In this document: positions 23,398 through 34,715 of the stretch, in pieces
How positions within the stretch are numbered: the stretch's first letter is position 1
Layout of the letters: each line of letters starts with the position of its first letter
DNA from: Acephala macrosclerotiorum
Taxonomy: Eukaryota; Ascomycota; Leotiomycetes; Helotiales; Mollisiaceae
DNA length: 64,000 nt
NCBI GenBank assembly: GCA_014904845.1
Contig: MU119292.1
Location: 1 to 64,000, forward strand
Reading direction: 5' to 3'
The notes under the pieces: model-generated
Told to the model about the DNA's origin: nothing
Seen by the model: the letters and a program-made list of their open reading frames with translations, nothing else
Database searches by the model: none
Translations under genes and position numbers: made by a program

Positions 23398-24354
23398 TCA
23401 AGACCATGCATCCAGCAAACTCTTCACAGCAAACCCGTACGCATAATCTCTCTTCTTGTCCCCTTTCTTCCACGTCGGCTCCTTATCCCACGCATGCCCC
23501 TCCCCCTCAACCACATGTCCCTCAACTTTCTTCCCTAACCCATTTAATCTTTCTCTGAACCGTTCACTCTCAGCAAGCAATTGATCCCCACTACAGATGA
23601 TCATTACCACCCTCCCCGGCAACCCATTCTTCAATACCTCATCCGAAACAATCCCAGGACTGAGTAGAGGTGAACTCAAATCCGGTTTCAACGCAAGAGA
23701 CGATTCGTCGAACAATTTGAAGAGAAACGGAGGGATGACAGGTATCAGATTCGGATTACTCGCATCTTTCTCCGCCCTCGACAAAGTCTGGTCCGTGCCC
23801 CCATAAAACACGACAAGGCTAACGACCTTCCCCTTTTCCAATCCGCTTTCCAGTTTTCCCTCTTTTTTCAACCGATCGAGTTCCTCATTCAAACGGATGC
23901 TAACGGTATAACAAAAATTCCCTCCAGCACTGAAGCCAGAAAACGACGTTTTAGAAATGTCGAGATTCAACTCTTCGGCGTGAGACCACAGCCAAAGAAT
24001 AGCGGAGACACAGTCTTCGATCCCGATTGGGAAGGGATAGGAGGGTGCGAGGCGGTATTCCACTGAAACGACAACGGCGTTGGTGGATGTGGTAACGGAG
24101 GTGGCCCATCGTGCGTCGTCGTAGGCGTGGCCAATCGTGAAGCCGCCGCCGTGGAAGTTGATCAAGAGGGGGTGTTTCTCGGTTGATTTGGTGGGCGACT
24201 TGGTGTATGAAGGAGGTGTGTAGAAGAGGAGATCAATTGAGCCGGGTACTGAGGATACGGTAGATGGGATGCGGCGGGTGAACGACGCTCGTTTGGGGAG
24301 AGGATGGGACAGATAGAGGTCAAAGAGAGTGAAGATTGATTGGATTGTGCGCAT
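23398..24354 (-). CDS. Alpha/beta hydrolase, HSL-type (family IV) esterase
   Basis: Intact single-exon gene of 318 aa. The oxyanion-hole HGGG is at residues 68-71, the nucleophile elbow GFSAGG places Ser at 142, and the acid and base are Asp257 (SGDQLL) and His287 (GEGHAW), so the full catalytic triad is visible. Such enzymes hydrolyse short-chain acyl esters or lactones. There is no convincing signal peptide, which suggests an intracellular enzyme. It sits tail to tail with the MFS pseudogene (stop codons under 100 bp apart) and is the only undamaged enzyme gene between 19.6 and 36 kb. Substrate unknown. Confidence 0.88.
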   Translation of the reverse strand: MRTIQSIFTLFDLYLSHPLPKRASFTRRIPSTVSSVPGSIDLLFYTPPSYTKSPTKSTEKHPLLINFHGGGFTIGHAYDDARWATSVTTSTNAVVVSVEYRLAPSYPFPIGIEDCVSAILWLWSHAEELNLDISKTSFSGFSAGGNFCYTVSIRLNEELDRLKKEGKLESGLEKGKVVSLVVFYGGTDQTLSRAEKDASNPNLIPVIPPFLFKLFDESSLALKPDLSSPLLSPGIVSDEVLKNGLPGRVVMIICSGDQLLAESERFRERLNGLGKKVEGHVVEGEGHAWDKEPTWKKGDKKRDYAYGFAVKSLLDAWS

Positions 24355-25068
24355 GAGGAACGCTTGAAGATGGAGGGAGAGTCTGTTCGTTTTCTGGGAG
24401 GTTTATAAACATTAAGTGTCCCAACAAGGTCCAGGGAGCTCGATGCTGAAACTTCCAATGACGAAGAGTGTTAGAAGCGTATTTTTGATGGCAGGCAAAA
24501 AGGGGAGCAATTAATTGATTTATACAAAAGCCCGAAATTAGAGTTTTATCCTTAGCGTCGTCACTAAATATTAGGCCTGATCACAATTCGGAGACTTCTC
24601 GGTTAGGCGGCTTGATTTCTCCCCGCTAATGGATTATAAATGCAAACTCGCTCAGAAACATTGCGAAATCTGAAAAATGCTTGAAAATGACTTTAGAAAA
24701 GAAATAGCAACAGTTGGAGACCCAGTTCCGAGGATTCACGGTTGAGGGATCAAAGTGCTGTCGTCCAATTTGGTGGAAAGGGGGGTCCTTCGCCTACAGT
24801 AACCCTGCATTCCCAGAACGTCAACCGATTGGTTAGTGCGTCACAGACTTTCTGTCATTTACGGTTTACATAACTATATCGCAACCTCGGCACCCACCTC
24901 TGCAGCATGCTCCAATCTCACCTCGGCTATCGTCCCCGACCTCCTCGTCAACACTCAAATCCGCCAAATCCCCAATTAGACCCAACTCATGCAACCTTTC
25001 CCAAATCTCATACTCCCTACATCCTCCTCCTTGCTCATCATTTTCACACCATTCTCCTTGAACACCAT
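24355..25068. other. Intergenic, no gene recognised
   Basis: Contains the 5' side of the hydrolase and the 3' side of the carboxylesterase relic. A minus-strand frame at 24866-25072 could be a frame-shifted tail of that relic, but I could not match it. Confidence 0.35.
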
Positions 25069-26632
25069 TCATCTCTTCCTCTCATCGAATCTTTCCCAAG
25101 GTGCTTCTCTATTCACGAACTTAATCCAAGCTGCTACCATCACTTCGCCGATGCGCCGATGTTGAGGTGGTAAAGTGTGCTTTAACACGGACCAGATGAA
25201 GACGTTGTCGAACGAGTGGTGCGCCATGCCGCTCCAGGCATTATCGTAGGGGGAAGGGACGTCGAAATGCCATGCGTAAACGGATGGGGAGGAGAGCTCG
25301 GCGAAGTAGTTTGGGGCTGAGTACATTCCGTGGGTTGTTAACCGTTCCATAACTGTGAAAGTTTCTTCTGCTGACGAGGATTCTGAGATGTTGTACTGTA
25401 CATGTCGGCGATGGTTTTGGATTTCTCGGCTCCGAGGAAAGATTGCATCTTCTTAAGCAGAAGTGGTGCTGTTGGTGTTGCGAGGGCCTGGGCTTTGGTC
25501 ATTGGAACTGGAGAAAGATTGTCCCAGCTTTTGTTCCAGATGATGCATTCGTTGATACAATCTCCTAACATAATTCTGGGACACCACTCCGGAACCTTGA
25601 ACTGATTGTATTCTGCCGAAGTTTGAATACCCCCGGGAATCAGGATTTTGTCGTCACAAAGCGCCATGGTGACGACTGGGACAATAAATGTAGGTGCCAT
25701 CGCATCTGTGAGTTTTTTTTTTTCGTCGATTCTGAGAAGCTTCTTGATCCGCTCGCTAGATGAAAGGTCCAGGCTTATGCCAAGCTCTCTTAAGATGTTT
25801 TCATAAACAACTTGGTATTCGTCGATCGAGAACACTCCGCATAACCTAATCAATCCAGACTGCAGTATTGCGGAAGAGAAAGGTGGCTCATCTCGCAGAA
25901 GATGGCAGTGGACTGAAACTCCTCCAGCACTTTGCCCGAAGAGAGTGACTTGTTTGGGATCCCCTCCAAACCCCGCGATATGTTTTTGTGCCCGTCGTAA
26001 TGCGAGGACTTGATCCCAGATACTGTAGTTCCCAACTCCTGCTCTCTTTTCCCCCTGTTGTATTCTTCCGGGTCTCTACCTGCAAGGAATCCATACACGC
26101 CCGGACGGTAATTCAATGTGATGATGATAGTTGGTCTGGAAAGGACGTTCGCTGAAGCATTGGCAAGTATCCTTCCATCGTATATTGGTGACAAACCCAT
26201 GGCATACGCAAATGCGCCACCGTGTAAGAAGACCATGATGGGCAGTGGTATTCCATCTTCGAAAGGGAGTCGAGGGACTGAGATATTGAGATTCAAGCAG
26301 TTGAATTCGTCTGCCGCGGGCATCTCTAGCCATGGTCTTGCTGCTGAGGGAATGGGATAGAAGTCTCGAGGCGGCTGGGGACAATATGGCCTAAGATTTG
26401 TCAGTTCTTGCCTTTATTCGAGCTTCTTAACGAACCCGAGTTTTGTTCCGTCGTGCTCGCCATTCTTCCAAGGTGCTGCTGAGACAGATCTCCGGAATCT
26501 GCCTGGAATGTCTGCTTACGGTATCCCAAGATACTGACAGGTTTCGTTGTTGTAAGATAGACCTTTGATATTGCCTAGAGTTGGAAGTTGAAGTTCGACA
26601 GTACCAACTTGTGGAATCTCATCTGACTTCAT
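25069..26632 (-). pseudogene. Type-B carboxylesterase, pseudogene (copy 1)
   Basis: The first exon starts at ATG 26632 and is cut at about 26520 by a TAA where the family has Tyr in GIPY. After an intron the second exon carries MPAADEFNCLNLNISVP, the oxyanion-hole HGGAFAYA and NYRPGVYGFLAGRDPEEYN. The frame then shifts near 26050 before the nucleophile elbow VTLFGQSAGGVS. A further shift near 25385 looks like a 5-bp tandem duplication (GTACAGTACA). The C-terminal part (GMYSAPNYFAEL, MAHHSFDNVF) ends at 25069. Intact relatives hydrolyse carboxylic esters; no signal peptide is seen here. Confidence 0.82.
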
Positions 26633-27112
26633 GATTGAAGGCATCTAGGTATCGAGCTGGAAGACGGGGAGTAGACGCTGTCGAGAAATTGGGCGGGGGT
26701 GAGAGCAGCCGTGGATTCCCAATACTGTTGATTCAGAACACGAGAAATATCTTGAAGTGATAAAAAGATGCTTCGGGAAGCTCTTCCAGCCTCAACACCG
26801 ACATCTTCATTGGGTACGTTGTTTAGGAAAGGAATATGGAGGCGCATGGCCAGTTCTAAGACTCGTCCCGCCTTGTGTCGGTGCGCTGGAGACCCTGAAT
26901 GATTAGGCGATCCAAGCTTCTGGGACTGCTATCCATGTCGCCCAGATAGGGGTTCTTAGGGGCATTGCTGAGCCTATCGGTGGAGGCTGCGCTAGAGCCA
27001 CTAGAGCGGGCAAACAAAACTCACTGAACCTCCACTCACCCACTCTCAAACCCGAATAACTTCATAATCAAATGCGAAAACCACAGCAGCTACGAAAACG
27101 TATTCCGACGTG
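26633..27112. other. Divergent intergenic region between two relics
   Basis: Separates the 5' ends of the carboxylesterase relic (minus) and the Zn2Cys6 regulator relic (plus). No separate feature seen. Confidence 0.3.
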
Positions 27113-29302
27113 ATGGTGCGCACGACAATCGCGTGTGCTTAGTGCAGGTAAGCCAATCCGAAGTCGAAGGACAGATGTAGCGACGAAATGAAGGTTGTTC
27201 AGGCACGTGACCGTTGGTGATTTGAATAGATGGGAGGAGCGAAAGTCAGTGCTAACAATAGTTGTAGGAGATCCAAAATCAAATGCATACATCAAGGTGA
27301 ACCACCTTGTCGGAATTGTTTGAGGAATGGACGAGCATTGCAAGTAGATTATGTCCTCTCTATCCCAGACATCGTCAGGACGAACGTCGCAGGACTCTGA
27401 GAATACCCATGTCTCAACTGGCTACAACGAGGATTCCAGACATGAAAACATCGACGCTGATGACGAAAATTGCGCCGTCAATGGGGCTTCTATCCCCAAC
27501 CACGTTGTTGTGAGCACTGATGCTTGGACAGCAACACCAAAGACGCACGTCCTCCAAGCTGCTTCCAACTTCTGTCGGAAATTTCCCGAATTGAGCTTTC
27601 TGCATCTCGGAACCTTTGACTTCGACTCTGAAGACCGTGCGAGCTCGCTGCTGAGAGCTGCGTTGATGGCTCTTTCGTGTACCGGCGGTCAGCAAAATGA
27701 GTACGTGACACATGTCAAGAATGGAGTTTCTGGAGTACTGCTTGAGCCCCCTACCTTAGAAACAATGCAAACTCTTCTAGTATTAGCTATTCTGGAATGG
27801 GGACACGGAAGAGGTTATAGCACTTGGATGACCACCAGTGGGATTAATTTCGAACGTCACCTCTTCAGCCCCAGCTGGCATATCCAGGGACGGCGACACG
27901 TATGATACAATCATTTGAAACTATGAAAGGGCCCGCGAAGCTCAGTGAACTCGAGCAAGAGAGATACAACCGAAAATTCTGGAGTTGCTTCGTTATGGAT
28001 CGACTCGTGTTTTGTGGGAAAAGCCAGCCATTTACCCTGCCACTCGACCAGATGTGCATTCATTTGCCCCTTGGAGACTAGGACTTTACATTTGAGCAGT
28101 TCTCGACTCTACACGTGTACGTGAACGGCCTTCACGAAGGTGTTCACAATAGCGTCGATCATAGCTACAGCATTCTTGTCAGAGGATTCGACGTCTGGGC
28201 TCACATCCTCAAATGGGTCATCAACGGCGGGCGACGCTAGCCGGACATGATAAAGCCTGAAAACTGTCCATAGACGCCAGGCTCACCTTTTAATGGCCTT
28301 TTCGATCACCTCAATCGCTGGAGGCAGATGCAGCAACCACGAATGAAGTATCCAGGAGTTCGAGCTGCTGGTCACGTGTCTCTTCGTCACGGAGAATAGT
28401 TTGCATTCATCAACTTAATCTATTATGTCAGGTAAGTTGTGAAGAGCGCCAGTCTTTATTTTACTGACTCTGGTAGTATTTTGTTTCTCAGCCGAGAATA
28501 TATTCCATTTCTTCCTACACCTGACTCTGAACCGTCCCATAGACCCTCCTTTCTTGGAAGCGACAGCTCCAGAAGGTTGTGGGCGGAGCGGGCAGATCAG
28601 CTTTTCGACGCTGCAGCGAAGATCACGAGATTGCTTGAGGAATTGGAAACACTCGATGCGCCTTTGATTACGCCGTTCACTGGATTTTGCGCCTTCTCTG
28701 CGGCCACAATGAACGTCTGTGTCGAGTTTTCCAAAGATGGACAATGGAAGGAATGCTCCACTCGCAACAGAATTGTTTGAAATCAACCTCAAATGGCTGT
28801 CCAGGTTCAAGAAGACTTGGCCAATGGGAAATGGCTGGATTAGTGAAGACAACTACATTACAGGCATTGCTAATCGTTCAATAGTACAAGACAATTGTCT
28901 ACACTCGAAACCTTTACACCAAGGCTAGCAGAGATTACCACCACTTCTAAGGCAAGACTCGAGCAGACTTTGAAGCACTGGAGGGGTCTATCTACGATTC
29001 TTCTGGAGTATCTCCTCTCTAAGAGAATGATGCTGCAGCTATAGCAGTAGATGTTTATGATGCCAACCTAGCCACGGGCCATGAAGCGGAAGCGGCACTT
29101 GGTTTGCAGCAACTCTCCCATCCACAAAGTATACCTCAGCCACTCCTGTCGCCTTTGGATGATACTATCCCGGATGAGCTCTCTATCTTCAATCAGTGGA
29201 ATCACATCTGGCCACTTTGGGGAGAATAGCCACCAGGATTAGCCATCGCTGGGGGCTTCCAATTCGACTACGATTTCGCAAATGGCTACCAAACTTTCTG
29301 AG
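27113..29302 (+). pseudogene. Zn2Cys6 transcription factor, pseudogene
   Basis: The zinc cluster is split by an intron, as is common: exon 1 ends in C-A-stop-C-R (TAG inside the first Cys pair, near 27136) and exon 2 resumes RRSKIKCIHQGEPPCRNC after the acceptor at about 27271. The final Cys position reads Leu. Then come a linker, the fungal_trans domain (SSLLRAALMALSC; RKFWSCFVMDRLVFCGKSQP; LPLDQMCIHLPLGD) and the C-terminal blocks REYIPFLPTPDS and APLITPFTGFCAFSAAT (28490-28710), ending at FANGYQTF near 29300. Several stops and frame changes (for example near 27350, 27900, 28080, 28780) rule out function. It probably regulated the adjoining esterase and pectinase genes; that is inference from position. 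Confidence 0.8.
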
Positions 29303-29941
29303 CAATATTGGACTTGTTCAAAAAGCAGCACTGGGGTGTTGCCCGATGTGGGCCCTACGACTCTACCGCAACCTTCAGCCACATCAAGAAACATCTGAGA
29401 TATTTGACACAGAGAGGCACACAGGCATTTCTTTCGCCGTTCAGCCATTCTACGGTTATCCGCAATTGCGACTGTTCCTCGGGATGTCTCGGCATATCCC
29501 ACTCTTGTGGAAATAAAATGCTATCAGTGATGCAGGGTCTTGGCTCGCCTCGCTGGCGGTCTGGACTGCGGGCCATCAGATTACTCGGCGATGCGGCCTA
29601 AGGCGAATTAAGACTCATTCCACTTTGGAGGTCCTTTTGGAGGGGCGATTCTCATCCCATCTTGATATTCTCCCCTGTGCCTCATCAGATTCTAGTGAAG
29701 CCTTCCATGCTTGGATGATTTCCAGGTACCGCAATCTCGAAATCTGGACCAGCACAGTGATGCCTCAACATGGCGAAAGATAGGGTCTAAAGGAGAGGCG
29801 TTCTTGTGCCTATCCACTAAATTGCCCTTTCTACTTTAGTGCCGAGAGGTAAAGCTTAGGTAATCTTACATATCTTCTTAATATGGCATCTGTTGGTGGC
29901 AAGGTTGACGGCTGCGGCTCTACATCGTTTAATCAGTCATC
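29303..29941. other. Intergenic, nothing recognised
   Basis: Region upstream of the second carboxylesterase relic. Only short frames without protein features. Confidence 0.3.
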
Positions 29942-31701
29942 ATGCAACTTCCCTCTCCTGGTCTCCTCCTATGGCCCCTGGTCCAAGCGAGCCTTGCTGC
30001 ATCGACTTCTCTTGGCGTCACGAAGAACGGCATGTACTTCGGTCTCTCCATACCACAATTCAAGCGGGACTTCGTCCGAGGCATTCCCTATGCCAAGCCA
30101 CCAACTGGCGGATATCGATTCCGATACCCTCGATCGTTGAACGGCAGTTTCTCAGGTGTCCGAAATGCGACTCAGATCGGATGCACCTGCCCTGGCAAGG
30201 ACAACGCTACTCTGTACGCCCTGAACGAAGATTGCCTGAACTTGAATATTGTCCGACCGTCGGGCTGCAAATCATCAAAGGGACTTTCAGTCTTGGTGCA
30301 GCTGTTTGGTGGCGCAGGGTAGACCGGCTCCGCCAACTCTCTGCAGAACAATGTCACGTTCCTTGTTCAGAGATCCCAGGAGATTAGCCTTCCCATCCAT
30401 CATTGCAGTGTTGGTCAACTTCCGAAAAGCTGCTTTCGGATTCTTAGCGGGCCGAGATGTTGTGGTAGGTTGTACATCCAGATGAAGAGGTTCATCCTAA
30501 AGCGATTTAGAACGACGGTTCACTCAATGCTGGGATTCGAGATGTAAGAATGGCGCTTGATTGAGTGTAGGAGAATATTGCGGGCTTCGGTGGAAACCCA
30601 GACGAGGTCACCATCATGGGACAGTCATCGTAAATGTCTAGGATCAAATTACAGTGTTTGCCATGATTCTAAAAGTTGGTAGAGGGGGTGATATGGTCAC
30701 TCGGCAAATCAATGCATACGGCGGTGGCGGAGGGAAAGCGCCGTTCCAAGCCGGTATTGCCATGAGCGGTTCGAGCAATGCAATTGCCAGTATGTGTTCT
30801 TTCTTGAAGTATCCCGAAATGATACTGATCTATCTCAGCGAACGGTACTGACTAGTATCAACTACTCTGCTACACGCTCGTATCGCCCTGACGCTGGCGA
30901 TCAACTCCAATGCCTTCGTGAAGCACCCTACAACACCCTCAATGCAGCCCAACAGGACCTCTTCTTCTTCATGGTCGCAGGCGGAAACTTTGCTCCCATG
31001 GCCGGCGGTCGTGCAAAGAAACTTAGTCTTTTCCACCCAGTGGCACTCACGACAAGTGGAGGCATCGACGAAGGCGACTCCTTCGCGGTGCAAAACCGAA
31101 GCCGACATCATAACTCATGGTCTGCAACAAGGATCCGGATACACGATCTCAAATAAGACATGGGAGGCTATTTTAAAGCTCTATCCTGATGATCCGGTAG
31201 AAGGAATTCCGGCCTTCACTGGGGGGGAGAGATTCGCGGAGCATGGATATATGTTCAAGCGCCAAAACGTGATCTCAGGAAACGTCATCTTCAACAGCAA
31301 CAGTCGACAAGACGCTCGTGTCATGACCGCAGCCGGCATGCCAGTGTATAGATGCCGGTTCGCAACTCCGTCATAGACGAGTGCGACCAAAGCCCCGGCA
31401 ACGTATCTCGGCAGCGTATCTCGGCGCAGGGCATGTTACGAATCAGCCTTTCGGCTTTAACCTTCCGGACGGCAACTTCTCCTTGCCATGGATCGGTCCC
31501 GGTGAGGCGCGAGCGAAGCTGAGAGAGATGACGAGTGCGATGACTGTTGCTTTTGTTGTGACATTGAATCCGAATATGCATGGGAGGAATTATACGTACT
31601 GGCCTGCGTACAATGAGAGTGTGAATGGGATGAACTTCATGTCCAATGCCACTGGCTCTTGGTTGTCTGAAGATAACTCCAGGAAAGAAGCAATCGATTG
31701 A
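29942..31701 (+). pseudogene. Secreted type-B carboxylesterase, pseudogene (copy 2)
   Basis: Begins with a clear secretion signal (MQLPSPGLLLWPLVQASLA) and then the family pattern FVRGIPYAKPPTGGYRF, EDCLNLNIVRP, a degraded oxyanion region (QLFGGAG where HGGG is usual) and a TAG at 30320. Further on, in shifting frames, are AAFGFLAGRD, AGFGGNPDEVTIMGQS, AGIAMSGSS, KTWEAILKLYPDDPVEGIPA and the C-terminal WPAYNESVNGMNFMSNATG, ending at 31699-31701. Many lesions are present. It is distinct from copy 1, which lacks a signal peptide. The intact ancestor would have acted outside the cell on acyl esters, possibly of plant cell walls given the pectinases next to it. Confidence 0.82.
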
Positions 31702-32407
31702 TTGATAGAGACGCAGGCTGGGCAAGGCCAGTGACAGAATAACGAGACACTACCCCTAAGGTGGATGTCAGTGTTTTCAGTGTCCTAGATCGTGTTAGAC
31801 GATGGAGTTCGCCTCGCCGTTGCCTCAGGCTCGTATGTACCCTACTACCCTGCAATGCCAAGGTCAGCTTGTATATGCCGACTACCGAGCTTCGCTTGGT
31901 TCGTGAATTTTTACGCAGAGAACTTTATATTATTCTGGCTCCGCTTCCGTTCCTGGAACTTTATTCGAGATGAACTATGGTCTCGCGGCCAAGAATGGAA
32001 GCTACTGGTAGATCTATCCCCCCGAGAGCCCCCAAATTGTTGGCAAGTGCCAAGATAGGAATGTTTGGACTTTTTTGAGTTCATGATCTGTTCACCGCTC
32101 CTCTTTTGGGAATAGAGTCGGAATAACCTTCTTTTGACTCCTGGTGGATTGGTTAGATTCATCTATCTAGCAAAAGTCAAAGCAGGCTGACTATCCTCAG
32201 TCGCGTCGTACCTTTTTGATCCGGGTTGCTTTGCTCACGTCCTTTTTATTTTCCTCCAGTCGGACGAGCATGGTAATTAAAAAGTCCACTGCCAAGCAGT
32301 ATAGGAAATTACGAGTTTGGTACATATAAAAGACGCTTCTTGATGTCTCTTTCCACCGAGCTTGTCGATTGTTCCTTGTCTCCCTGAATCAATCTAGATT
32401 TGCTATA
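31702..32407. other. Intergenic and promoter of the PL4 gene
   Basis: A run of 700 bp with no gene. A TATA-like ACATATAAAAG lies at about 32322, roughly 85 bp upstream of the PL4 start, which would suit its promoter. Confidence 0.4.
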
Positions 32408-34171
32408 ATGTTTGATTCACTTCTTCCTATCCTTGCCTTTGCTGTCACAGCGCTTGGCATATCTGTAACGACTTCCACTTCTAGCTACTTGGTTGACTCT
32501 GCTAGCTCTGATGGATTCAAAGTCACTTTCTCACGTTCGACTTGCGATATTACTTCCATTCTCTATCGCGGCACACAATACCAATACGCAAGCACCTACA
32601 GTCACGTCGCATCTGGTCTCGGCTCAGCAACCGTTTCGTATAAGACAGTTGGCGAGTATTCAAACTTCGTGTGGAAAGTTGATTCTAAGAACATCATACA
32701 GACAACTATGTCGTCGTTTCTTGCGTAGCGAACAATAGCGACTTCGACCTCACCCAATACTTCGTCTTCGAGGACGCGACAAGCTTGATTTACATGGGCA
32801 CATACACCAATTCAGAGCCTACGATTGGGGAGCTGCGCTTCATCTACCGACTTACTGGTCTCACAAAGGCATACAAAGAGGGAGATGTCTCGGACATTAG
32901 CGGAGGCACAGCGATTGAAGCCTCTGATGTCTACCTCGTGAATGGCGAGACTCGAAGCAAGGTGGGAACAAGCGTACTGTAGATGAGGAGAAACTACAAG
33001 TGACTGACGCATCACAGTTCTACTCCTCCGAGCGCTTCATCGACAATGATGTCTACTGCGCAGTCGCATCTGACTCCTCTATCCACGCCTGCTACGTCTC
33101 CAACGCCCAATCCCGCGAAAAAAGCTCAGGAGGACCATTCTTCAGAGACATCAACCTCAACGAAGTTGACTCCTACCAATCAGTCACTTATTACATGAAC
33201 TCCGGACACGTCCAAACTGAGTCTTACCGCATGGGATTCCACGGCCCATACGTGGTGTCATTCTCCCGCTCCGGTATTCCTAAGTCCTCTGCCATTGATA
33301 CCAGCTTCTTCGGCGATCTCGGCTTGACAGGTTATGTCGGAGCTTCTGGCAGAGGTACTGTGACGGGCAAAGCTTCCGGAGTCTCAACCAGCCTTCCAAT
33401 CGTAGTCCACTGGTACAATGACAATTACCAAAACTGGATCACTGCCTCCTCATCTGGAACCTTCACCTCCCCACCACTAGTAGCAGGTACCTACACGATG
33501 GCGCTCTACCAAGACGAATTCCTCGCAGCAACTACCAGCGTAACCGTCACGGCCGGAGGTAAAGTCACCAAGAACATCGCTGCTACCAACACAGTCATTA
33601 CTGGGTCTCACACCACAGTGTTCAAGATCGGGGAATACGACGGCCAGCCGTTTGAGTTCCTGAACGGAGATAAATTCCTGCAAATGCATCCCTCAGACAG
33701 CAGAATGTCCTCCTGGTCTCCCGGCACATTCGTAGTCGGCACCACCGCAATCAACAAATTCCCCATGGCACTCTTCAAATCCGTCAATTCTCCTCAGGCT
33801 CTAACCTTCACTTTAGATGCTGCGATCTCGACAGCAGCAACGTTCAGGATTGCCACGATTTTGAGCTTTGCTGGTGGAAGGCCACAGAGCAAGATTAATG
33901 GGTATACGTGTGCGGCTCCGAGTGCGCCGACCAGCATTGATTCGAGAGGTGTGACGAGGGGTGCGTATCGGGGGTATGGGAATGTTTATGATTGTACTAT
34001 TCCTGCTGGGAATTTGGTTCAGGGAACGAATACTATTTCGATCTCGACGATTTCTGGGAGTAGCGGAACGGGCTTTTTGAGCCCCAATTTTGTGAGTCCT
34101 GCATAATTCGAGAGTTGTGGGTAAGTGCTGACTTAAAGCAGATCTTCGACGCGATAGAGCTCTTCTACTAG
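32408..34171 (+). pseudogene. Rhamnogalacturonan lyase (PL4), one frameshift
   Basis: Starts at ATG 32408 with a signal peptide (SLLPILAFAVTALGIS). Exons after the start are 32408-32961, 33018-34091 and 34142-34171; the terminal mini-exon restores the family ending SPNFIFDAIELFY. The PL4 catalytic, fibronectin-III-like and carbohydrate-binding-like parts are all present (TIGELRFIYRL; SSGGPFFRDIN; YMNSGHVQTESYRMG; HPSDSRMSSW; GGRPQSKINGYT; GVTRGAYRGYG). The only lesion is a single missing base near 32700: the frame of KVDSKNIIQT must shift to continue as NYVVVSCVANNSDFD. Intact enzymes cleave the rhamnogalacturonan-I backbone outside the cell by beta-elimination. Either a very young pseudogene or an assembly error. 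Confidence 0.85.
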
Positions 34172-34715
34172 GCGAACTCAACCTGGACGTGGACATTGTC
34201 TTCATGTCCTCTATATATTTTTACTACTTCATTCAACAGATGTTGAACGTCACTTGCTCGAAATGCTCTTTCGGAATAAATCCACACGAAGCCTGCGTGC
34301 CCATCGCGGGGGGGTCTAGATCTAATCAATTCTCCACTTCAATCACCTTTGCAGGTGTATTCGCATTGAAGTGACAATCTTTTGAAAAAGTTTTTCCGGG
34401 GAAAATGTGGGGCGCTACATCTGTAAGGGACATTTACCCCTGATTTCTCGGGCCATTAGTACCCGAGCATGCTTCGTCTCCATATAAATTTTGCAGTCTC
34501 TTCTGCCTTGGAGCAACTTTGGCCCGTTCCGTTGAGTCGGTCGGTGGTTATTGCATGCTGTGCCTTGCTTTTGGATCTTGAGGCTGATGCTTCCATTCCC
34601 CAGCTTCCCCGTGCATCCTAGTTACCTAAAATATATCACAGCTTTCTTCCTTTTATTGGTAGTGATTCCTCTCGTTAATATTTCCCCACCCACTTGTTCC
34701 ATAATCCCTCGAACT
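34172..34715. other. Intergenic, promoter of the GH28 gene
   Basis: No gene seen. The two pectinase genes are in tandem on the same strand with about 545 bp between them. Confidence 0.35.
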
